DNA of 64,000 bases, from NCBI GenBank assembly GCA_016218545.1, contig JACRDQ010000039.1, positions 115,387 to 179,386 of the forward strand. Direction: 5' to 3'. How positions within the stretch are numbered: position 1 is the first letter of the stretch; every line of letters starts with the position of its first letter. Positions 50,473 through 62,228 of this stretch are shown here, one piece after another. The DNA is from Elusimicrobiota bacterium. Lineage in GTDB: Bacteria; Elusimicrobiota; Elusimicrobia; UBA1565; UBA9628. Under the pieces are notes generated by a model, which saw only the letters and a program-made list of their open reading frames with translations, searched no databases and was not told the DNA's origin. The translations under genes were made by a program, and so were the position numbers.

Positions 50473-51426
50473 ATGAAGCTGTCCGAGACCTATCAGCGGT
50501 ACGCCTTGGGCCTGGCCAAGGCCAGGGCGGGGAAGGCAGGCCGGCCGGGCCGGCGCAGCGCCCTGCTCGGGCGGCTGGCCCGGCTCGGGGTCAAGGGCTG
50601 GCCGGAACGCATGACCCTGCGCACCGGGGAGCTCCCCCGAGGGTGCGTCCCCTGCCTCAAGGGCCGAGGGAGCAACGTGAGCCTGACCACGCTCTGCAGC
50701 AGGGAGTGCTTCTTCTGCTTCAACCCCCTGCCTCGCGCCGATGACCTGAGCGTGCACGGCCGCGCAGCCGGCTCCATCAAGGAGGCGGGCAGCATCCTGG
50801 CGCGCCTGGCGCCTGCGAGCGTGGGCATCAGCGGAGGAGAGCCCCTCCTCTTCCCTGACCGGGTCCTGGCCCTGGCGCGGGAGATCCGCAAGCGCCTGCC
50901 CAGGGCCTGGATCGACCTCTACACCAACGGCGACCCCCTGACCCGCGCCATGCTCGAGGAGCTCAAGGCCGCCGGGGTGGGCTCGCTCAGGCTTAATCTC
51001 GCCGCCAACGGCTACGACCTGGCTCCGGTGCGGCTGGCCCTGCCGTCCTTCCCTGACCTGGCCGTGGAGATCCCCGTGATCCCGGGGCATGAGGCGCGCC
51101 TGCGCAGGATGGCTCTGGGGCTCGCCAGCCTCGGAGCCCGTCACCTCATCCTGCACGAGCTTTTCTGCTCCGGGCCCAATGAGGAGCGTCTTAGGAAGGC
51201 CGGGCTCCTCAAGGGCTCGGCTCCGGTCCTTCCTCCCGGCCTGACCTGGGCCGGGGTCGGCTCCAGCAGCGAGCTCTGCCTGCGGCTGCTGGCCTGGGCT
51301 CTGAAGAGGAAGCTCGAGCTCGGGCTCTACTATTGCTCCACCGGCACCCAGCAGTGGATCGCCGAGAACGCGCTCAAGTCCGGCAATGGAGGCCTGGGCG
51401 GCCGGAGCCGGCACGGCAGGGCCTGA
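50473..51426 (+). CDS. Radical SAM protein (317 aa)
   Basis: The Cys motif TTLCSRECFFCFNPLP (CxxxCxxC) binds the [4Fe-4S] cluster, and GISGGEPLLFPDRVLALA is the GGE SAM segment. VGSLRLNLAANGYDL and LAVEIPVIPGHEARL complete the partial TIM barrel. C-terminal YYCSTGTQQW may hold an auxiliary Cys. Many radical SAM subfamilies fit (activases, pyruvate-formate-lyase-activating-like), and I cannot choose one. The ATG at 50473 is 7 nt after a palindromic element. The gene stands alone between divergent nifS and a convergent gene. Confidence 0.85.
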   Translation: MKLSETYQRYALGLAKARAGKAGRPGRRSALLGRLARLGVKGWPERMTLRTGELPRGCVPCLKGRGSNVSLTTLCSRECFFCFNPLPRADDLSVHGRAAGSIKEAGSILARLAPASVGISGGEPLLFPDRVLALAREIRKRLPRAWIDLYTNGDPLTRAMLEELKAAGVGSLRLNLAANGYDLAPVRLALPSFPDLAVEIPVIPGHEARLRRMALGLASLGARHLILHELFCSGPNEERLRKAGLLKGSAPVLPPGLTWAGVGSSSELCLRLLAWALKRKLELGLYYCSTGTQQWIAENALKSGNGGLGGRSRHGRA

Positions 51427-51439
51427 GGCTCCCGGAACC

Positions 51440-52726
51440 TCAGCGGGTCAGGCACCAACGGCCTTCTTCCATGGTCCAGCGTTCCTGCCGTTCCACGGCC
51501 GAGCCCTCCGCCAAAGTCCAGCGGCCTGAGACGAGCACGCTCCCGTCGGCCGCCTTGGCTGAGAGGACCTCGAAGCTCCCGCCCGCCTCGGTTTGAGGGT
51601 CCTCGACCGACTTCTCCACGTAGGCGCCCTTGCTCCCGTTGTAGGGCTCGGCCGCCCTGACCGCGGAGCACAGGCAGGACTCGAACGCGTCGTCGAAAGC
51701 TCCCTGGCGCATGAGCTGGTGGCAGAAACTGAACTGCTCCAAGGCGCTTTGGACCAGGATCTCGCTGTCGCTGGCCGGAGCTCTGGAAGGCCTGGAGGGC
51801 TCGGGGGCCGGGAGCTCTTCCTCGGCCGCGGCCTTGAGCGGGACGCGGTTCGGGATGCCGGGCAAGGAAAGCTCCGGTCCCGGCGGAGGCGCCGCATCCT
51901 CTGAAGCCTCCGAGGGTGACGCCTTCTTCTTCCTCCCCCACTTCGGCCTGACAGGCTCGGGCGGGACCTTGGCCGCGGCCTCGGCGACGGAGGTCTTGCG
52001 GCGGCGCTTCGAGGGCTTGCCGGGAGGAGCGGCTGGCTGAGGCTGCGCCAGGACCGGCTCGGGCGGGGCCTGAACCGGCTGGGCAGGCTGGGGCTGGGCC
52101 GGAGCCGGGACAGGAGCCGCCTGAGGGTGCCCCTTCTTGCGGAGGATGTAGGCGGTCAAGGAGCCCCCGATGAGCACGCAGGAGACCGCGGCGATGAGCG
52201 GCAGGCGCAAGGACCTCGGCCGAGCCTGGGCCGCGACAGGCGCGGCTGCGACCACGGGTGCGGCAGCAGGGGCGGGCAGGACCCCGGGCATGGGAGCCGG
52301 CTGTGGCTGGCCGATGCGGCCCATGCCCCCTGGCCTGGAAGCGGGCTTCATGGGTCCGGCCATGGGCCCTGCGCCCATGGGAGGACGAGCCGCAGGACCT
52401 GCCGGCGGCTCCGCGGGCTTGGGCTGGGCTGGGGGAGCGGCCTTGCCGTCCATGCGTCCCCCGCAGGAGTTGCAGAAGACCGCGCTCCCCGGGTTCTCCG
52501 CTGCGCAGACCGGACACTTGACCGGAGGCGCGCTCGCCTTGGGCTTGAGCAGGGCCTCCCTCAACTCGTCGTAGTTGACCGCGGGCTTCCAGTCCTCGGA
52601 GCGTCGGGACCCGGCAGGGCAGACCACGCTCTCCGGGCCGAACCCCGGGGAGCGGAGGAGCTCCGGGACCTCGAGCGGTCCCTGGATGGCTTTGCCGTCG
52701 TAATAGAAGAACCTCACGACAGGCAT
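51440..52726 (-). CDS. Zinc-ribbon membrane protein with GYF-like N-terminus (428 aa)
   Basis: Domains in order: a GYF_2-like start (RFFYYDGKAIQGPLEVPELL), a zinc ribbon (CPVCAAENPGSAVFCNSCGG, residues about 70-90), a Pro/Ala/Met-rich linker, one membrane helix (LPLIAAVSCVLIGGSLTAYIL), a long basic Pro-rich periplasmic linker, and a C-terminal beta-rich domain (GSFEVLSAKAADGSVLVSGRW, WTMEEGRWCL). The architecture resembles other zinc-ribbon sensors or adaptors with C-terminal NTF2-like domains, but no family is assigned. Single gene. Confidence 0.7.
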   Translation of the reverse strand: MPVVRFFYYDGKAIQGPLEVPELLRSPGFGPESVVCPAGSRRSEDWKPAVNYDELREALLKPKASAPPVKCPVCAAENPGSAVFCNSCGGRMDGKAAPPAQPKPAEPPAGPAARPPMGAGPMAGPMKPASRPGGMGRIGQPQPAPMPGVLPAPAAAPVVAAAPVAAQARPRSLRLPLIAAVSCVLIGGSLTAYILRKKGHPQAAPVPAPAQPQPAQPVQAPPEPVLAQPQPAAPPGKPSKRRRKTSVAEAAAKVPPEPVRPKWGRKKKASPSEASEDAAPPPGPELSLPGIPNRVPLKAAAEEELPAPEPSRPSRAPASDSEILVQSALEQFSFCHQLMRQGAFDDAFESCLCSAVRAAEPYNGSKGAYVEKSVEDPQTEAGGSFEVLSAKAADGSVLVSGRWTLAEGSAVERQERWTMEEGRWCLTR

Positions 52727-52780
52727 GAGTGTAGAGGACGGATGCTAAGCCTTTGTTACAGGAAAACGGCCATGCCGGAC

Positions 52781-53332
52781 CTAGCGACCCGAGACCTGGC
52801 GGCCGAACTCGAAGCCCTTCTTGAGTGCCCGGGAATTGAGGTCCTCGGTCCCCTTGGGCACGGAATCGAGCACGGCCTTCTCCACCGCCTCGTAGGAGAC
52901 CAGGCCCGTGGTGCCCGCGAAGAAGCCCACCATGACGATGTTGAGCACCAGGCGCCGTCCCAGCTCCTCTGCAAAGCGCGTGGCCGGGATGCCGATGGTC
53001 TTGACCCCGGCCGGCAGGTCCTTGTCCGGATGGACCAGCTCGCTCTCGTGGAGGATGAGCCCGCCCGGCTTGACCGTGGGCGCGAAGAGCTTGTAGGCGT
53101 CGGGCGACATCAGCACCAGGACGTCGGGGTTCTTGACGTAGGGGTAGCCGATGGGCTCGTCCGACACGATGACCTGCGCGCTGCAGGCGCTTCCGCGCGC
53201 CTCGGGCCCGAAGGCCTGGATCATGGCCGCGTGCTTGCCGTCGTGGATGGCCGCGGCCTTGCCGATGATGCTGCCGCAAAGGATGACGCCCTGCCCGCCC
53301 AGCCCTCCGACGCGGATCTCAGTCTTCGGCAT
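52781..53332 (-). CDS. korC: 2-oxoacid:ferredoxin oxidoreductase, gamma subunit
   Basis: 183 residues: RVGGLGGQGVILCGSIIGKA at the start and EARGSACSAQVIVSDEPIGYP are hallmarks of the gamma subunit of 2-oxoglutarate/2-oxoacid ferredoxin oxidoreductases. It works with the alpha and beta subunits and a ferredoxin subunit to oxidatively decarboxylate a 2-oxoacid to the acyl-CoA while reducing ferredoxin, or the reverse. Fourth gene of korDABC; overlaps korB by 14 nt. Confidence 0.92.
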   Translation of the reverse strand: MPKTEIRVGGLGGQGVILCGSIIGKAAAIHDGKHAAMIQAFGPEARGSACSAQVIVSDEPIGYPYVKNPDVLVLMSPDAYKLFAPTVKPGGLILHESELVHPDKDLPAGVKTIGIPATRFAEELGRRLVLNIVMVGFFAGTTGLVSYEAVEKAVLDSVPKGTEDLNSRALKKGFEFGRQVSGR

Positions 53333-54188
53333 GGCCTTCCCCCTGGTAATCCTGAATGACGCTTGAATAGTGCCGGTTCATGGCGTCGAGCCACGTCGGC
53401 CGCTCGCGATCCACGAACTTCCCGCAGACGATGTCGCCCTGGAAGGTGAGTCCCGCCTCGCGGGCGTCCGCGCCGTCCTTGATGACCGAGCGCTCCTTGT
53501 AATACTTCACCTGGTCCACCCCGTCTCCGAGCTTGTTCCTGCGGGAGTAGAGGGTGGGGCAGGGTGCTAGGATCTCGATGAAGCAGAAGCCCTTCTTTCC
53601 CAGGGCCTCCTTCATGGAGCGGATGACCTGCCGGACGTGGAACACGGTCCAGCGCGCCACGTAGACCGCGCCGCACGCCTCGGCCAGGAACGGGAGGTTG
53701 AAGGAGGGCTCGAAGTTCCCGTAAGGCATGGTCGAGGCCGTGGCACCCAGAGGCGTGGTCGGCGCCACCTGGCCGCCGGTCATGCCGTAGGTGCCGTTGT
53801 TGATGCAGACGACCATGAGGTCCATGTTGCGCCGGGCGGCGTGCACGAAGTGGTTGCCGCCGATGGCGAAGAGGTCCCCGTCGCCGGAGTAGACCACGAC
53901 CTTGAGGTCGGGGTTGCCGAGCTTCAGGCCCGTGGCGAAGGGGATCGCCCGGCCGTGCGTGGTGTGGAAGGAGTCCAGGTTCATGTACCCGGCCACGCGG
54001 CCCGTGCACCCGATGCCCGAGACCACCGCGACCTTGTCGAGGTCGAGCTTGGACTCGGTGAGAGCCCGCGCGAAGCAGTTGACCGTAGACCCGATCCCGC
54101 AGCCCGGGCACCAGATGTGCGGGAGCCGGTCCTGCCTGAGGTAGGCGAGTACGGGATTGACGGGCTGGATGGTGTCGGTGTCGCTCAT
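53319..54188 (-). CDS. korB: 2-oxoacid:ferredoxin oxidoreductase, beta (TPP) subunit
   Basis: 289 residues. HIWCPGCGIGSTVNCFARAL holds Cys for the proximal [4Fe-4S] cluster; VYSGDGDLFAIGGNHFVHA and CINNGTYGMTGGQ form the Mg-TPP site (GDG-x-N-N). AGYMNLDSFHTTHGRAIPFATG is a conserved substrate loop. Partner subunits flank it. It is coupled to korA by ATGA and overlaps korC. 2-oxoglutarate is favoured because sucCD and sdh lie next door, but pyruvate cannot be excluded by sequence alone. Confidence 0.93.
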   Translation of the reverse strand: MSDTDTIQPVNPVLAYLRQDRLPHIWCPGCGIGSTVNCFARALTESKLDLDKVAVVSGIGCTGRVAGYMNLDSFHTTHGRAIPFATGLKLGNPDLKVVVYSGDGDLFAIGGNHFVHAARRNMDLMVVCINNGTYGMTGGQVAPTTPLGATASTMPYGNFEPSFNLPFLAEACGAVYVARWTVFHVRQVIRSMKEALGKKGFCFIEILAPCPTLYSRRNKLGDGVDQVKYYKERSVIKDGADAREAGLTFQGDIVCGKFVDRERPTWLDAMNRHYSSVIQDYQGEGHAED

Positions 54189-55381
54189 CGGGATGCCCCC
54201 TCCAGGGCCGGGGAGCCTTTCTTGCCCGCCGCGGCCTGCATGATCTTGTCGAGGATGACGGAGACCTCGTGCACCGTGCCGCCGGGGTGGGGCACGCCCA
54301 CCACCGCGCAGCGTCCGGCGGCGGCCCGCTCGACCTCCAGAGCCATCTGTCCCATGTTGAGCTCGGGCACCACGAAGGCCTTCACCTTCCTGGAGAGGTC
54401 CGCGAAGAGGTCCGACGGGAAGGGCCAGGCGATGACCAGGCGCGCGTGCCCGACCTTGACGCCCTTGCGCCGGGCCTCCTCGACCGCGGCTCCGGTCACG
54501 CGCGAGGTGATGCCGAAGGAGACCACCACCACGTCGGCTCCCTCGACCCCGTCCAGCCGGACGTCGACGAGCTCGTGCTTGCGCAGGCGGATCTTGTTGA
54601 TCAGGCGCTCCACGAGCTTCTTCTGCGCGGCCGCGTTGATGACGGGATAGCCGCGCTCGTCATGCGTCAGGCCCGTGATGTGGATGCGGTAGCCGTCCCC
54701 GGCCTTGACCAGGTCGGGGACCATGTCCGCGCCCGTCTCGTAGGGCTTGTACTCGCCGGGCTTCTTCTTGGTCCAGCGGCGCTCCGTGAGCTCGATCTTG
54801 GAGGCCTCGGGGATGACGACCCGCTCGGTCATGTGGCCCACGACCTCGTCCATCATGAAGAAGACCGGGACCCGGAAGGTCTCGGCTAGGTTGAAGGCCT
54901 TGATCATCAGGTCGAAGCACTCCTGCGGGGAGTTGGGGCACAGAGCGATGATCTCATAATCCCCGTGCGAGCCCCACTTGACCTGCATCATGTCGGCCTG
55001 GGCCGGCAGGGTGGGCAGGCCCGTGGAGGGGCCGCCGCGCTGGACGTCCACCCAGACGGAGGGGACCTCGGCGATGGCGGCCAGGCCGATGTGCTCCATC
55101 ATGAGGGAGAGCCCTGGGCCCGAGGTCACGGTCATGACCTTCTTGCCGGCCCAGACCGCGCCCTGGATGGCGATGGACGAGGCGATCTCGTCCTCCATCT
55201 GGATGAAGGTGCCTCCGATGTGCGGGATGCGCTGGGCGAAGCGCTCTACGACCTCGGTGGACGGCGTGATGGGGTAGCCGGCCACGAACCGGCAGCCCGC
55301 GGCGAGAGCCCCTTCGCAGGCCGCGTGGTCGCCGTCGATGAAATGGACGCCCGTCAGCACTCCCTTGGGATCGGCTTTCAT
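54185..55381 (-). CDS. korA: 2-oxoacid:ferredoxin oxidoreductase, alpha subunit
   Basis: 398 residues. GDHAACEGALAAGCRFVAGYPITPSTEV is the pyrimidine-domain opening, QMEDEIASSIAIQGAVWAG supplies the TPP-activating Glu, TSGPGLSLMMEHIGLAA follows, and the C-terminal domain (KAFVVPELNMGQM) is the transketolase-C-like part. The ATG at 55381 overlaps the korD stop. It forms the catalytic heterodimer with KorB. Length is normal for KorA lacking a fused gamma domain. Confidence 0.93.
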   Translation of the reverse strand: MKADPKGVLTGVHFIDGDHAACEGALAAGCRFVAGYPITPSTEVVERFAQRIPHIGGTFIQMEDEIASSIAIQGAVWAGKKVMTVTSGPGLSLMMEHIGLAAIAEVPSVWVDVQRGGPSTGLPTLPAQADMMQVKWGSHGDYEIIALCPNSPQECFDLMIKAFNLAETFRVPVFFMMDEVVGHMTERVVIPEASKIELTERRWTKKKPGEYKPYETGADMVPDLVKAGDGYRIHITGLTHDERGYPVINAAAQKKLVERLINKIRLRKHELVDVRLDGVEGADVVVVSFGITSRVTGAAVEEARRKGVKVGHARLVIAWPFPSDLFADLSRKVKAFVVPELNMGQMALEVERAAAGRCAVVGVPHPGGTVHEVSVILDKIMQAAAGKKGSPALEGASR

Positions 55382-55638
55382 TTGGTTTTGGCCTTCTCTA
55401 GGTCCTTGACCCGGATCCCGAAGATCGCGAAGTCGGGGCAGTAGAGCCCGCACATGTCGCAGCCCACGCAGGCCTCGGGCTTGGCCAGGACGGGGTAGTG
55501 GTAGCCTTTCGCGTTGAACTCCTTGGAGAAGGCCAGGCACTTGGCCGGGCAGAAGTCGATGCAATAGGAGCAGCCTTTGCAGACCTCCACGCGGACGAAC
55601 ACGGTTCCTTTACCTTTTGGGGCGGGTGTTTCGCTCAT
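55378..55638 (-). CDS. korD: 2-oxoacid oxidoreductase ferredoxin subunit (delta)
   Basis: 86 residues with two [4Fe-4S] motifs, CKGCSYCIDFCP (residues about 20-31) and CVGCDMCGLYCP (about 57-68). It carries electrons from the Kor TPP site to free ferredoxin. It leads the korDABC operon. TACAAT on the minus strand ends 11 nt before the ATG, and no SD is present. Confidence 0.93.
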   Translation of the reverse strand: MSETPAPKGKGTVFVRVEVCKGCSYCIDFCPAKCLAFSKEFNAKGYHYPVLAKPEACVGCDMCGLYCPDFAIFGIRVKDLEKAKTK

Positions 55639-55649
55639 GGTGGTGTTTC

Positions 55650-55655
55650 ATTGTA
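55650..55655 (-). promoter_or_regulatory. -10 of the korDABC operon
   Basis: TACAAT on the minus strand (55655-55650), 11 nt upstream of the korD ATG; the -35 region is GC-rich and unconvincing. Confidence 0.4.
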
Positions 55656-55703
55656 GGATTTTTTTCCGCGGTCCCGCCACTAGCTGCTCAGGCGCGTCGG
55701 GGC

Positions 55704-55730
55704 TTGCAGGGCGCGCAAAATTGATACAAT
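55704..55730 (+). promoter_or_regulatory. Promoter of mdh
   Basis: TTGCAG (55704-55709) and TACAAT (55725-55730) with extended TGA; spacing is 15 nt, tolerated because of the extended -10. The leader of about 40 nt ends in GGAGGGAGG, a strong SD. Confidence 0.5.
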
Positions 55731-55776
55731 CGCCTCAAGGTTTCGCGGCCTGATTCCAGAGTTTCGAGGAGGGAGG

Positions 55777-56706
55777 ATGCAGAAGAAGATCACCGTGGTG
55801 GGCGCCGGCAACGTCGGCGCGACGCTGGCCCAGCGGCTGGCTGAGATGGAGCTCGGAGACGTCGTCCTCGTGGACATCCCGCAGCTCGACGGCATGCCCC
55901 AGGGCAAGGCCCTCGACATGGCCGAGTCCGGCCCGATCATGGGCTACGACTCCAAGGTCATCGGCGCGACCTCCTACGACCCCACGGCCGGGTCCGACGT
56001 GGTGGTCATCACCGCGGGCATCCCCCGCAAGCCCGGCATGAGCCGCGACGACCTCCTCAAAACCAACGCCGGCATCGTCAAGGCCGTCACCGAGCAGGTG
56101 GCGCGCTTGAGCCCCGACGCCGTCCTCATCATCGTCTCCAACCCGCTCGACGCCATGTGCCTGGTGGCCATGCAGACCTCGAAGTTCCCCAGGAACCGGG
56201 TGCTCGGCATGGCCGGCGTGCTCGACTCCAGCAGGATGCGCTCCTTCATCGCCGAGGCCCTGGGCGTCTCGGCCGAGTGCGTCCACGCCACGGTGCTGGG
56301 CGGCCACGGGGACACCATGGTCCCCCTGCCCCGCTTCTCGACCGTGTCGGGCATCCCCATCACCGAGCTCATGACCCCCGAGCGCATCGCGCAGATCAAC
56401 CAGCGCACCCGGGACGGCGGGGCCGAGGTGGTCAAGCTCCTCAAGACCGGGTCGGCCTTCTACGCGCCCTCGGCCGCGACCGCGGAGATGGTCGAGTCCA
56501 TCCTCAAGGACAAGAAGAAGGTCCTGCCCTGCGCGGTCTACCTGCAGGGCGAGTACGGCATCAACGGCCTCTTCGTCGGGGTCCCGGTCAAGCTCGGGGC
56601 CAAGGGCATGGAGGAGATCGTGCAGGTGAAGCTCACCCACGAGGAGGACGCCGCTCTCCAGAAGTCCGCGGCCGCGGTCAAGGAGCTCTGCTGCTCGCTC
56701 AAGTAG
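55777..56706 (+). CDS. mdh: Malate dehydrogenase (LDH-like type)
   Basis: 309 residues: NAD loop [16 protein letters not shown], substrate loop [17 protein letters not shown] with the Arg pair that selects malate/oxaloacetate over lactate, [12 protein letters not shown], and catalytic His in [12 protein letters not shown]. It interconverts malate and oxaloacetate with NAD. The ATG follows GGAGGGAGG. A strong terminator ends the gene and separates it from sdh. Divergent from korDABC. Confidence 0.95.
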   Translation: MQKKITVVGAGNVGATLAQRLAEMELGDVVLVDIPQLDGMPQGKALDMAESGPIMGYDSKVIGATSYDPTAGSDVVVITAGIPRKPGMSRDDLLKTNAGIVKAVTEQVARLSPDAVLIIVSNPLDAMCLVAMQTSKFPRNRVLGMAGVLDSSRMRSFIAEALGVSAECVHATVLGGHGDTMVPLPRFSTVSGIPITELMTPERIAQINQRTRDGGAEVVKLLKTGSAFYAPSAATAEMVESILKDKKKVLPCAVYLQGEYGINGLFVGVPVKLGAKGMEEIVQVKLTHEEDAALQKSAAAVKELCCSLK

Positions 56707-56731
56707 CCCCTCCCCCCGCCCCCGACGCGCC

Positions 56732-56769
56732 CCCGCCCGGCCGGAGACGGCCGGGCGGGCGCTTATTTT
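56732..56769 (+). terminator. Rho-independent terminator of mdh
   Basis: A 12-bp perfect GC stem (56732-56743 with 56748-56759), GAGA tetraloop, then CGC and TTATTTT. The T-rich tail runs into the -35 of the sdh promoter. Confidence 0.85.
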
Positions 56770-56795
56770 ACAGCCCGGAGTCAAAGGTGTATAAT
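56767..56795 (+). promoter_or_regulatory. Promoter of sdhCAB-sucCD
   Basis: TTTACA (56767-56772), 17 nt and a perfect TATAAT (56790-56795). The ATG of sdhC begins 9 nt after the -10 with no SD: a leaderless or nearly leaderless transcript for a major metabolic operon. Confidence 0.8.
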
Positions 56796-56803
56796 CCCGA
56801 ACC

Positions 56804-57453
56804 ATGGAAACGCTCAATCGCATCGTCACTTCCTCTATAGGCCGCAAACTGGTGGTCGCCCTCATGGGACTGCTCCTGTGCGGGTTCCTGGTCGGACACC
56901 TGGGCGGGAACCTCTTCCTTTTCGTGGGCAAGGACGCCTTCAACGCCTACGCCCACCACCTGGAGACCTTCCCCCTCCTCGTGCCGGTGGAGCTCGGCCT
57001 GGCCGGAGTGGCCCTGGTCCACATCCTCGTCACCCTCTATCTCCAGCTCACCTCCCTGGCCGCGCGGCCCGAACGCTACGCGGTCACCCAGTCCAAGGGA
57101 GGCCGCACCTGGGGCTCCTCCACCATGATCTACACCGCGGCCGCGGTGCTGCTCTTCATCGTGGTCCACGTCGCGACCTTGAAGTACGGCGCGCGGCCGA
57201 GCCCGGAGGACCTCCACGGCCTGGTCATGCGGTACTTCTCGAGCTGGGGCTGGGTGGCCTTCTACGCCGGCTGCATGGCGTGCCTCGGCCTGCACCTCAG
57301 CCACGGGTTCTGGAGCGCGTTCCAGACCTTCGGCGTCGATCACCCCAAGTACACGCCCGTCATCAAGGGGCTCGGCACGGCCTTCGCCGTGGCCGTGTCC
57401 CTGGCCTTCGCCTCCATCCCGGTGTGGGCCCGTATCGCCATGGGAGGCTCGCA

Positions 57454-57457
<4 letters not shown>
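56804..57457 (+). CDS. sdhC: Succinate dehydrogenase/fumarate reductase cytochrome b subunit
   Basis: 217 residues with five membrane helices and His residues placed for two hemes ([46 protein letters not shown]). This is the single-subunit di-heme type B anchor found with Bacillus/Wolinella-type complexes, passing electrons between SdhB and quinone. Overlaps sdhA by ATGA. Direction (succinate oxidation or fumarate reduction) cannot be read. Confidence 0.92.
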
Positions 57458-59373
<1,916 letters not shown>

Positions 59374-59392
59374 GGGCAGCGGGAGGGAAACC

Positions 59393-60142
<750 letters not shown>

Positions 60143-60150
60143 GGAGGGTC

Positions 60151-61320
60151 ATGAAGCTGCTCGAATACGAAGCCAAAGAGATCTTCGCGAAATACGGCAT
60201 CCCGGTGCCCCAGTCCGGCGGGGTCATCACGGACGTCCAGCAGCTGCCCGAGGCCCTCAAGAAGGCGGGCTCCGGCCCCTGGGTGCTCAAGGCCCAGGTC
60301 CTGGCGGGCGGCCGCGGCAAGGCCGGCGGGGTCAAGATCGCCAAGACCGAGGCCGAGGCCCAGACCATCGCCCAGGCCATGGTGGGCATGAAGATGGTGA
60401 CCCACCAGACCCACGGCAAGGCCCTCGTCGTGCGCGAGGTCCTGGTCAACAAGTGCTCGGACATCAAGCGCGAGATCTACATCTCGGTCGCCATGGACCG
60501 CAAGGGCGAGCGCCCCATCATCATCGCCTCCGCCGAGGGCGGGGTCGCCATCGAGGAGCTGGCCAAGGATAAGCCCTCGGCCATCCTCAAGGTCCCCATC
60601 GACCCGGTGCGCGGCATCGAGCCCTTCCAGGCCCGGAACCTGGCCTTCAAGCTGGGCATCCCGGCCAAGGAGGTCGGCTCCTTCGGCCGTTTCGTCACCG
60701 CGCTGGCCAAGGTCTTCCTGGAACTCGACGCCAGCCTCGTGGAGGTCAACCCCCTCATCATCACGCCCGAGGAGAAGCTCATCGCCCTGGACGGCAAGAT
60801 CGTGACGGACGACAACGCCCTCTTCCGGCAGAAGGCCCTGGCCGAGCGGCCGGACCACGAGTCCACGGACCTCGAGCTCGAGGCCAAGAAGGTCGGCATC
60901 AACTACATCGGCCTGGACGGCGACATCGGGTGCATGGTCAACGGCGCGGGCCTGGCCATGGCCACCATGGACACCGTGGCCCTGGCCGGCGGCATGCCCG
61001 CCAACTTCCTCGACGTCGGAGGCGGCGCGACCGCGGACCAGGTCACCGCGGCCTTCAAGATCATCCTCACGGACCCCAAGGTCAAGGCCGTGCTCATCAA
61101 CATCTTCGGCGGGATCATGAAGTGCGACGTCATCGCCGAGGGCGTGCTGACCGCGGTGCAGAAGGTCAAGCTGAAGGTCCCCCTCATCGTGCGGCTCGAA
61201 GGCACCAACGTCGAGCGCGGGCGCGAGCTCCTGAAGAAGTCGGGCTTGAAGCTCACCGCGGCCGACAGCCTCTGGGACGCGGCGCAGAAAGCGGTCAAGG
61301 CCGCCAAGGAGGCGAAATAA
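60151..61320 (+). CDS. sucC: Succinyl-CoA ligase, beta subunit
   Basis: 389 residues. ATP-grasp N-domain ([40 protein letters not shown]), [20 protein letters not shown] (Mg-nucleotide acids) and the C-terminal CoA-ligase domain ([17 protein letters not shown]). With SucD it makes succinate and ATP or GTP from succinyl-CoA, or the reverse. GGGAGGG precedes the ATG. sucD begins one base after its stop. Confidence 0.96.
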   Translation: MKLLEYEAKEIFAKYGIPVPQSGGVITDVQQLPEALKKAGSGPWVLKAQVLAGGRGKAGGVKIAKTEAEAQTIAQAMVGMKMVTHQTHGKALVVREVLVNKCSDIKREIYISVAMDRKGERPIIIASAEGGVAIEELAKDKPSAILKVPIDPVRGIEPFQARNLAFKLGIPAKEVGSFGRFVTALAKVFLELDASLVEVNPLIITPEEKLIALDGKIVTDDNALFRQKALAERPDHESTDLELEAKKVGINYIGLDGDIGCMVNGAGLAMATMDTVALAGGMPANFLDVGGGATADQVTAAFKIILTDPKVKAVLINIFGGIMKCDVIAEGVLTAVQKVKLKVPLIVRLEGTNVERGRELLKKSGLKLTAADSLWDAAQKAVKAAKEAK

Positions 61321-61321
61321 C

Positions 61322-62212
61322 ATGAGCATCCTTCTCGACAAAGACTCCCGCATCCTCGTGCACGGCCTGACCGGCGACGCCGGCACCTTCCACGCCAAGC
61401 AGTGCATCGAGTACGGCACCAAGGTCGTGGCGGGACTGACCCCGGGCAAGGGCGGGACCAAGCACCTCGACGTCCCGGTCTTCAACACGGCCGAGGACGC
61501 GGTCCGCGCCACGGGCGCCGACGCCTCCCTCATCTTCGTCCCCCCGCCGTTCGCGGCCGACTCCATCCTCGAGGCGGCCGACGCGGGCATCAAGGTCATC
61601 GTGTGCATCACCGAGGGCATCCCGGTCCTCGACATGGCGCGCGTGAAGAAGGCCCTGGCCGGCAAGCCCGTGCGCCTGGTGGGCCCCAACTGCCCCGGCG
61701 TCATCACCCCGGGCCAGTGCAAGGCCGGCATCATGCCCGGCTACATCCACAAGCCCGGGCACGTGGGCGTGGTCTCGCGCTCCGGCACCCTGACCTACGA
61801 GGCCGTCTGGCAGCTCACGGGCCAGGGCCTGGGCCAGTCCACGGTCGTGGGCATCGGCGGCGACCCCATCGCGGGCTCCAACTTCACGGACATCCTCAAG
61901 CTCTTCCAGGCCGACCCCGAGACCCAGGCCGTGGTCCTCATCGGCGAGATCGGCGGCACGGCCGAGGAGGAGGCCGCGGCCTACATCAAGGCCGAGATGA
62001 ACAAGCCCGTGTTCGCCTTCATCGCGGGCCGGACCGCGCCTCCCGGACGCAGGATGGGCCACGCGGGCGCCATCATCGAGGGCGGGTCGGGCACGCACGC
62101 CTCCAAGGCTGCGGCCTTGAAGGCCGCAGGCATCACCGTGGTCGAGAACTTGAGCGGCATCGGCGAGACCGTGGCCAAGGACCTCGGCCCTGCCTTCGCT
62201 CAGGCCCGCTAG
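61322..62212 (+). CDS. sucD: Succinyl-CoA ligase, alpha subunit
   Basis: 296 residues: CoA-binding [59 protein letters not shown] and the phosphohistidine loop [16 protein letters not shown]. It binds CoA and carries the phospho-His intermediate. It completes the sdhCAB-sucCD operon, which with the divergent kor and mdh genes encodes a contiguous TCA segment. Confidence 0.96.
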   Translation: MSILLDKDSRILVHGLTGDAGTFHAKQCIEYGTKVVAGLTPGKGGTKHLDVPVFNTAEDAVRATGADASLIFVPPPFAADSILEAADAGIKVIVCITEGIPVLDMARVKKALAGKPVRLVGPNCPGVITPGQCKAGIMPGYIHKPGHVGVVSRSGTLTYEAVWQLTGQGLGQSTVVGIGGDPIAGSNFTDILKLFQADPETQAVVLIGEIGGTAEEEAAAYIKAEMNKPVFAFIAGRTAPPGRRMGHAGAIIEGGSGTHASKAAALKAAGITVVENLSGIGETVAKDLGPAFAQAR

Positions 62213-62228
62213 CGGGACCGGAGGCCGG

